This document shows positions 6,265 to 10,688 of a DNA stretch of 10,688 nt, piece by piece (position 1 is the stretch's first letter; each line of letters opens with the position of its first letter). Made by a program: the position numbers and the translations under genes. The DNA comes from CAYLPJ01 sp964385465 (GTDB lineage Bacteria > Planctomycetota > Phycisphaerae > SM23-33), in contig CAYLPJ010000099.1 in the NCBI GenBank assembly GCA_964385465.1, positions 1-10,688 of the forward strand, written 5' to 3'. The notes under the pieces are model-generated. The model saw only the letters and a program-made list of their open reading frames with translations, ran no database searches and had not been told where the DNA came from.

Positions 6265-7272
6265 TCACTCCGCCGTCTCGCCCGCCGCAGCCGCAACCGG
6301 CAACTCGACGCCGAATGCCTTGGCGATGCGGTCGACGACGCCGCGGAGTTCCGGCGGGGTGTCCGCTCGCCAGGCGGCGAGGTACTCGGCGAACGTGTCG
6401 GCCTTCGTCGGCGGGGTGAGGTTCATGCTGCCCACGGCCCGCCAGCGTGCGGGGTCGGCCTCGAGGACCTCGAGCAGCGTCGCGGCCGGGACGCGGTTGC
6501 GGTCGCGGTCGTAGGCGTCCTTCCGCATGGCGGCCTCGTGGTGGGCGTACCAGGCCCCCAGGGGCTTGGCGGCAGCCTTGACGAGCTTGCGCTGCCTGGC
6601 CCGCAGGTCGTCGGCGTAGTCGGTCAGCGACGCGGCGTAGCCCTTCCAGTTGGGATACGGCGGGCGGGTTCGCCACGTCTCGCCCATGCGGGAGACCGCG
6701 TAGACCGACGCGGCCTCGCAGAGGCTCTCGGCGAACCAGTGGTTCCGCTTCGACTCGCGGGGATGGAAGTTGGTGAGGATGTGGCAGAACTCGTGAGCGA
6801 ACTGGTAGGCGAACTGGCACCACTGGCGGTTGTGCACGTCCAGCTTGACGACGATCTCCCCGCCGGGCCCGCGGTCGTACAGCGAAATCGGCCCGGACGT
6901 GCCCCGGCGGACGACGATCGGCGGCAGCCGGCGGTCGGGGAAATGCCGCCACAACTCCCCCGCCGCCGAGAGCAGCACCGCGCGGATGTCGCCACGGGAG
7001 GCGTCGCCCCAGTCGCCCTGCTCGACGCGGATGTCGAGCTTGTGCCGGCGGACCGGCGCGGCGGCGCGCGACCCGGCAACGGCGAGCCGGCGGCGAAGGC
7101 GAGATACCTCCGCCGCCAACTCGCCCACGCGGGCCTCCAGGGCGTCCACGCGCCGGCGCAGGGCGGCGTTGTCCTCCCCGGGCCGGGCCACGGCCGCGCC
7201 GTCCGACGCCCGGGCCACCGCGCAAGCGGCCAGCATTGACAGGGCAACCGCCTTCGCACGATACGCTCGCAT
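6265..7272 (-). CDS. Exported zincin-like metalloprotease, uncharacterised
   Basis: This 335-residue protein has a signal peptide (residues 1-22, likely cleaved after ARA). Next comes a probable coiled coil at about 33-64 (NAALRRRVDALEARVGELAA), then a globular domain. The zinc motif HEFCH occupies 160-164 and is followed 17 residues later by HWFAESLCE, where E182 is the likely third ligand, as in peptidase-MA-like gluzincins with a WxxEG motif. The rest has TRPPYPNWKGY, a helical HHEAAMRKDAYDRDRN stretch, and a C-terminal PELRGVVDRIAKAFGVEL. It is probably a periplasmic or surface metallopeptidase, though the catalytic H-E-x-x-H has unusual F-C in the middle and no substrate can be predicted. 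GAGGAG lies 6 bp before ATG 7272. It is the first gene of the minus-strand cluster, divergent from the PerR gene, and its stop is 26 bp from the oxidoreductase start. Confidence 0.75.
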   Translation of the reverse strand: MRAYRAKAVALSMLAACAVARASDGAAVARPGEDNAALRRRVDALEARVGELAAEVSRLRRRLAVAGSRAAAPVRRHKLDIRVEQGDWGDASRGDIRAVLLSAAGELWRHFPDRRLPPIVVRRGTSGPISLYDRGPGGEIVVKLDVHNRQWCQFAYQFAHEFCHILTNFHPRESKRNHWFAESLCEAASVYAVSRMGETWRTRPPYPNWKGYAASLTDYADDLRARQRKLVKAAAKPLGAWYAHHEAAMRKDAYDRDRNRVPAATLLEVLEADPARWRAVGSMNLTPPTKADTFAEYLAAWRADTPPELRGVVDRIAKAFGVELPVAAAAGETAE

Positions 7273-7338
7273 GGGCTTCTCCTCTTGCCGCCAGCCTACC
7301 GCCCGGCTCGCGGCGGATCAATCCCGTCGCGCGGGCCC

Positions 7339-7367
7339 TTGACATCGCGCCCTGATGTCGCCATACT
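7339..7367 (+). promoter_or_regulatory. Sigma-70-like promoter for the PerR gene
   Basis: TTGACA (7339-7344, perfect -35) is followed after exactly 17 bp by CATACT (7362-7367, 4 of 6 matches to TATAAT). The predicted transcript would start about 7374, giving a leader of roughly 30 nt before ATG 7404. ATAC and GTAT (7364-7367 onward) form a loose inverted pair overlapping the -10 region, so a PerR self-regulatory site is possible but weak. On the other strand, TTGATC and TAGGCT with a 17-bp spacer (7316-7321 and 7293-7298) may be a poor promoter for the zincin operon. Confidence 0.65.
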
Positions 7368-7403
7368 CTTACTTCGTATCGATTCCTATTTTGCTGAGTT
7401 CCC

Positions 7404-7874
7404 ATGGGCGTATCCAATGCAGAGTTCTCGCGCCGGATGGACCGGTTCCAGGCCGCCTGCCGGCGGGCCGGGCTGAAGGTGACCCACCAGCGGACGGAGG
7501 TCTTCCGCGAGCTGGCCGGCACCGACGACCATCCCGACGCCGAGACGCTCCTGGCCGGCGTCCGGCAGCGCGTGCCGGCGATCTCCCCCGACACCGTCTA
7601 CCGCACGCTCGCCACGCTGGAAGCCCACGGGCTCGTGCGCAAGGTGGACGTCGCCGGCGACCGCACGCGCTACGATGCGGACGTCGGAAGGCACCACCAT
7701 CTCGTCTGCACGGTCTGCGGCGCGATCGAGGATTTCCGCAGCCGGGCCGTCGACAACGTCCGCTGGCCCCCCAGCGTGCGGGACTGGGGCGACATCGAGT
7801 GCGTCCAGGTCCAGCTCCGCGGCGTCTGCCGCCGATGCCGCGCCGCCGCAAGAGAAGGCGAGCCCCGAGAGTGA
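7404..7874 (+). CDS. perR: PerR-type Fur-family peroxide-responsive regulator
   Basis: The 156-residue protein is of normal Fur-family length. The N-terminal winged helix contains LKVTHQRTEVF (24-34) and the recognition-helix segment AISPDTVYRTLATLEAHGLV (59-78). Two CxxC pairs (C102/C105 and C142/C145) form the structural zinc site. The regulatory metal residues align with Bacillus PerR: H43 (HPDAETL), D91 (RYD), H97 and H99 (HHH), and D110 in CGAIEDF. An aspartate at this last place, where Fur has glutamate, is the recognised PerR marker, so a peroxide sensor using Fe/Mn and histidine oxidation is expected. It would repress the rubrerythrin gene just downstream (91-bp gap) and perhaps itself. 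The start at 7404 has only a weak ribosome site; an in-frame ATG at 7437 is a less likely alternative. The PerR versus Fur or Zur assignment is good but not certain. Confidence 0.88.
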   Translation: MGVSNAEFSRRMDRFQAACRRAGLKVTHQRTEVFRELAGTDDHPDAETLLAGVRQRVPAISPDTVYRTLATLEAHGLVRKVDVAGDRTRYDADVGRHHHLVCTVCGAIEDFRSRAVDNVRWPPSVRDWGDIECVQVQLRGVCRRCRAAAREGEPRE

Positions 7875-7965
7875 ACGCCCACCCGAGTCAGCCGCCGGGC
7901 CGACCGGCAGGACGCCGGACCGGCACGCGATAACCGCCAGGTAAAGCAAGGAAAGGCACGGACAC

Positions 7966-8490
7966 ATGAGCAAGACCGACGAGAACATCCAGGCAGCCTT
8001 CGCCGGAGAGTCCCAGGCGCGGAACAAGTACACCTACTGGGCCGCCGCCGCACGCAAGGAAGGCTACCACTACATCGCCAGGATCTTCGAGGAGACCGCC
8101 GAAAACGAGCGCCGCCACGCCAAGGACCACTTCAAGCTGATGGACGGCATCGGCGACACGGCCTCGAACCTCAAGGCCGCCCTCGAGGGCGAAACCTACG
8201 AGACCATCACGATGTACCCGGAGTTCGCCGACCAGGCCGACGAGGACGGGCACAAGGATGCCGCCAGGCTCTTCCGCCAGATCGCCAGGATCGAGCAGCA
8301 CCATGCAGACCGCTACAAGAAGCTGCTGGAAATGGTCACCAACGGGACCGTCTTCAAACGCGACGAGCCGATCCAGTGGAAGTGCAGCGTCTGCGGCCAC
8401 ATCCACGAGGGCACCGAGCCGCCGAAGAAGTGCCCCTGCTGCCGGCACGCGATGGAGTACTTCGAGCCGGCCGACCTGAGCATCTGCTAG
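7966..8490 (+). CDS. rbr: Rubrerythrin
   Basis: This 174-residue cytosolic protein has full rubrerythrin architecture. The N-terminal ferritin-like four-helix domain carries the diiron ligands: E15 (AFAGESQARNKY), E48 and H51 (ENERRH), E76 and E79 (GETYETITMYPEFA), and E110 and H113 (IEQHHADRY). The C-terminal rubredoxin domain binds one iron by C140/C143 (CSVC) and C156/C159 (CPCC). Rubrerythrin reduces hydrogen peroxide to water in anaerobes and microaerophiles, taking electrons through rubredoxin or NAD(P)H-rubredoxin reductase. AAGGAAAGG (7948-7956) lies 9 bp before ATG 7966. The pairing with a PerR regulator upstream is a standard oxidative-stress arrangement and indicates an organism that meets low or fluctuating oxygen. 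No truncation or missing ligand is seen; C158 between the last two ligands is an extra cysteine. Confidence 0.95.
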   Translation: MSKTDENIQAAFAGESQARNKYTYWAAAARKEGYHYIARIFEETAENERRHAKDHFKLMDGIGDTASNLKAALEGETYETITMYPEFADQADEDGHKDAARLFRQIARIEQHHADRYKKLLEMVTNGTVFKRDEPIQWKCSVCGHIHEGTEPPKKCPCCRHAMEYFEPADLSIC

Positions 8491-8684
8491 AAGCGCGTCG
8501 AAGAAGCGCATCGCAGCCGAGAGCGCGGGATTCTTCGCGTCGGCAAGGACGAGAAGCGAAGGCGAATCCGCGAGATTCGTCGAGTTTCTCCGACGCCGGC
8601 GACGCGGAGAGGACCCGCTCGCAGGCCGAATCGGCTTCTTCAACGGTCTGCCGGGCCCCCGCACCGAGCCCGACCGCACACCCG
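8491..8684. other. Gap after rubrerythrin with several small hairpins
   Basis: No gene is seen. Inverted pairs include CGAAGAA / TTCTTCG (8499-8505 and 8531-8537), CGAATC / GATTCG (8563-8568 and 8574-8579, 5-nt loop) and GCCGA / TCGGC (8625-8629 and 8631-8635). They form a structure-rich stretch, possibly the untranslated tail of the rubrerythrin mRNA ahead of the terminator, or an eroded repeat. No start codon with a ribosome site was found. Confidence 0.4.
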
Positions 8685-8723
8685 ACCCGCCGGCGCCGCC
8701 CCCGCGGCCCGGCGGGTTCTTTT
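8685..8723 (+). terminator. Rho-independent terminator of the perR-rbr unit
   Basis: ACCCGCCGG (8685-8693) pairs perfectly with CCGGCGGGT (8709-8717). Inside, GCCGC and GCGGC extend the stem around a CCCC loop, leaving a single bulged C at 8694. TCTTTT follows at 8718-8723. This is a strong intrinsic terminator 194 bp beyond the rubrerythrin stop. It also insulates the downstream glycosidase-like gene. Confidence 0.85.
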
Positions 8724-8797
8724 GCGCATGGCGAACCCGGTTCCCGCAGGATAAGGTGGCCTCGGGCCCGCGAGCACGCGGCGAGCGATTGACCGGT

Positions 8798-8803
8798 GGG
8801 AGG
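8798..8803 (+). promoter_or_regulatory. Shine-Dalgarno site GGGAGG for the glycosidase-like gene
   Basis: GGGAGG lies 7 bp before ATG 8811 and decides that start over the in-frame GTG at 8796, which overlaps the site. Confidence 0.7.
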
Positions 8804-8810
8804 CGTCCGC

Positions 8811-10502
8811 ATGACACACGTCGGGAGAATCGGGATCGGGATCGGAATGGCTGTGCTCGCGACGGCGGCGCCGCCGGCCCCCGCGGGCGAGGGGAAGGCG
8901 AAGCTCTACCCCTGCCGCTGGTTTTACGTCAGCCGCAACCTCCGTGCCGACGAGCACGTCGAGGACATCCGCAAGCTGGTCCGCATCGCGGCCGGGCACG
9001 GGCTCAACGGCATGGTCCTGGCGGGGCTGTCGGGGCTGGACGAGGGCGACGCCGGGCAGATCCGCCGCGTCGGCGAGGTCCGCAAGCTCTGCCGCCAGGC
9101 CGGTATCGAGATCATCCCGCTGCTCTGCTCCCCGGGCTACGGCGGGTCGATCATCCGCCGGGACCGCAACCTCGCCGCCGGGCTCGAGGTTCGCGACGCC
9201 CTCTTCCTCGCCGGCAGGCACCAGGCGTCGCTCGTCCCCGACCCGCCGGTGGAACTGGCCAACGGGGGCTTCGAACGGTTCGCCAACGGCCGCGCCGTCG
9301 GCTGGGCCTTCCACGACCGGCCGGGAAAGGTCACCTTCCGCGACACCGAGGTCCGCCGCGAGGGCGAGGCGGCCCTGCGGTTCGAATGCGCCGCGACCGA
9401 CGAGCACGGCCACGCCCGCGTGATGCAGAAGCTCGCCGTCCGCCCACGGCGATGCTACCGCCTGTCGCTGTGGGTCAAGACCGACGGCCTCGTCGGCGGG
9501 CCCTTCCGGGTCACGGTCCTCGGCGGCGACCGCCGGCTGGCGCCGGTCAATCTCGGCGTGCCCGACACGGCCGGCTGGAAACGCGTGCACATGGGCTTCA
9601 ACAGCTTCGACTGCGACGCCGTCCGCATCTACGCCGGGGCGTGGAAGGCACGCGAGGGGCGGTTCTGGATCGACGGGGTCACCGTCGAGGAGGTCGGACC
9701 GATGAACGTCCTCCGCCGGCCGGGCACGCCGATCACCGTCCGCGGCGAAAAGACCGGGCGCGTCTACAGCGAAGGCCGCGACTACGCCCCGATCGTCGAT
9801 GAGAAGCTCACCTTCCGCTTCGACGGCCAGGCCCCGCCGCTGCGGCTGCTGAAAGGCGGTCGGATCGCCGACGGCGAACGGCTGCGCGTGAGTTGGTACC
9901 ACGGCATCGCGATCAACAACAGCCAGGTCACCGTCTGCATGTCCGAGCCGAAGGTCTACGCGATCTGGCGGTCGCAGGCCCGGGCGGTCCACCGCCACCT
10001 CGCCCCCTCGCGCGTGCTGCTGAGCGCCGACGAGATCCGCGCCGGCGGTTCGTGCAGGGCCTGCCGCAGCCGAAAGCTCTCCATGGCCGAAATCCTCGGC
10101 GACTGCATCACCCGGCAGGCGGCCATCTTCCGCGAACTGAACCCCGACTGCGAACTGCTGGTCTGGTCGGACATGCTGGACCCGCACCACAACGCCCAGG
10201 GGAACTACTACCTCGTCGAGGGCGACTTCACCGGCTCGTGGAACCACGTGCCCGAGGACCTGGTGATCGTCTGCTGGCATCGCGGCATCCGCCAGAAGAG
10301 CCTGGAGCACTTCTCCAGGCTGGGCTTCCGCGCCCTGGCCGGGGCCTACTACGACACCCCCACCCTCGCCAACTGCCGCCAGTGGCTGGACTCCCTCGAC
10401 CGCACCCCCGGCGCCGTCGGCATCATGTACACCACCTGGCAGAACAAGTACGACCTCCTCGGAGCCTTCGGCGACCTCGTCTCCGAACGAGCCGCCGAAT
10501 GA
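8811..10502 (+). CDS. Exported TIM-barrel glycosidase-like protein with inserted carbohydrate-binding domain
   Basis: The 563-residue protein opens with a signal peptide (about residues 1-25, ending PAPAG). Residues 32-145 look like the first barrel strands (YPCRWFYVSRNLR, GLNGMVLAGLSG, GIEIIPLLCSPGYGG). A jelly-roll segment at about 148-295 (ELANGGFERF...GWAFHD, then RCYRLSLWVKTDG and GRFWIDGVTVEEV) resembles a CBM4/9-like carbohydrate-binding module. The barrel resumes with YHGIAINNSQVTVCMSE, LLSADEIRAGG (D407/E408, candidate catalytic acids), CELLVWSDMLDPHHNAQGNYYLV and VPEDLVIVCWH. The WSDM(L/F)DPHHNA motif recalls uncharacterised planctomycete proteins with GH20-like catalytic DE pairs. 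A hydrolase attacking a complex glycan outside the cytoplasm is likely. The family and substrate are not established, and no named GH family is claimed. It is separated from the rubrerythrin unit by a terminator, so it has its own promoter, which I could not pick out. Confidence 0.7.
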   Translation: MTHVGRIGIGIGMAVLATAAPPAPAGEGKAKLYPCRWFYVSRNLRADEHVEDIRKLVRIAAGHGLNGMVLAGLSGLDEGDAGQIRRVGEVRKLCRQAGIEIIPLLCSPGYGGSIIRRDRNLAAGLEVRDALFLAGRHQASLVPDPPVELANGGFERFANGRAVGWAFHDRPGKVTFRDTEVRREGEAALRFECAATDEHGHARVMQKLAVRPRRCYRLSLWVKTDGLVGGPFRVTVLGGDRRLAPVNLGVPDTAGWKRVHMGFNSFDCDAVRIYAGAWKAREGRFWIDGVTVEEVGPMNVLRRPGTPITVRGEKTGRVYSEGRDYAPIVDEKLTFRFDGQAPPLRLLKGGRIADGERLRVSWYHGIAINNSQVTVCMSEPKVYAIWRSQARAVHRHLAPSRVLLSADEIRAGGSCRACRSRKLSMAEILGDCITRQAAIFRELNPDCELLVWSDMLDPHHNAQGNYYLVEGDFTGSWNHVPEDLVIVCWHRGIRQKSLEHFSRLGFRALAGAYYDTPTLANCRQWLDSLDRTPGAVGIMYTTWQNKYDLLGAFGDLVSERAAE

Positions 10503-10688
10503 CCAGGGATGAACGCGGACAGGCACCGATACGACAATGCACGGGGCCGCTGCCATGACGCGTGGCCTGGCCACGGTGGGCAGGGGCTGCCTGCGGAACG
10601 GACAGGCCTCCCTCTCAAGCACCGATTCCTGCCGACGCGGTCGTGGCGGCTGATCGAGACGCGGAACGGCTCGGACGCGACGTTGAGC
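10503..10688. other. No gene assigned after the glycosidase-like protein
   Basis: Only short, non-homologous ORFs occur here. A small palindrome CGTGGCCTGGCCACG (10561-10575) has no T-run, so it is not called as a terminator. A gene might begin beyond the edge of the window. Confidence 0.3.

Noticed and set aside
6239..7594. Extension of the oxidoreductase frame upstream to make an 890-residue protein
   Set aside because: The upstream part overlaps the zincin gene in another frame. The twin-arginine signal and a good ribosome site mark the true start at 6238.
10561..10575. Palindrome CGTGGCCTGGCCACG as terminator of the glycosidase-like gene
   Set aside because: Short stem, no following T-run, and 58 bp after the stop; not enough to call.
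8640..10622. Minus-strand open frame of 660 codons opposite the glycosidase-like gene
   Set aside because: Low-complexity Val/Ala/Asp/Gly-rich translation, no signal or domain, and no ribosome site. The plus-strand gene has a ribosome site, signal peptide and recognisable motifs.

Overview
The window is GC-rich and reads as chromosome of a free-living Planctomycetota bacterium. This is inferred from gene content: a Tat-exported Gfo/Idh/MocA oxidoreductase, a secreted PQQ-type beta-propeller protein, a secreted pectate-lyase-fold protein and a CBM-bearing TIM-barrel protein with a WSDMLDPHHN motif are a typical planctomycete set. No rRNA, tRNA or CRISPR array was seen.

Region 1 (1-1474, + strand) is an accessory two-gene module. 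It has an AbiEii/DUF6036-type nucleotidyltransferase whose reading frame is broken near 125-127, overlapping by 26 bp a winged-helix protein. The layout suggests a toxin-antitoxin or abortive-infection-like pair, with the likely effector gene damaged or mis-sequenced. Region 2 (1475-1723) is intergenic. It holds two hairpins and a 128-bp element with 28-bp imperfect terminal inverted repeats, which looks like a small non-autonomous transposon or a transposon remnant.

Region 3 (1724-7272, - strand) encodes exported proteins. In transcription order they are a signal-peptide zincin-like protein with HEFCH, a Tat-type Gfo/Idh/MocA oxidoreductase and a PQQ-like propeller protein, with gaps of only 26 and 19 bp. 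After a 341-bp gap that still carries coding-like sequence comes a pectate-lyase-superfamily beta-helix protein. Together they suggest extracytoplasmic carbohydrate handling; the substrate cannot be read from sequence.

Region 4 (7273-8723) is a peroxide-stress unit. A good sigma-70-like promoter (TTGACA, 17 bp, CATACT) drives a PerR-type Fur-family regulator, followed by a rubrerythrin with complete diiron and rubredoxin ligand sets, and a strong intrinsic terminator at 8685-8723.

Region 5 (8811-10502, + strand) is an exported, uncharacterised glycosidase-like protein with a jelly-roll carbohydrate-binding-like segment inserted in an apparent TIM barrel. The last 186 bp have no assignable gene.

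Most of the window is ordinary planctomycete chromosome. The parts most worth a second look are the broken nucleotidyltransferase/winged-helix pair, the adjacent inverted-repeat element, the coding-like gap at 3302-3642, and the uncharacterised zincin and glycosidase-like proteins.
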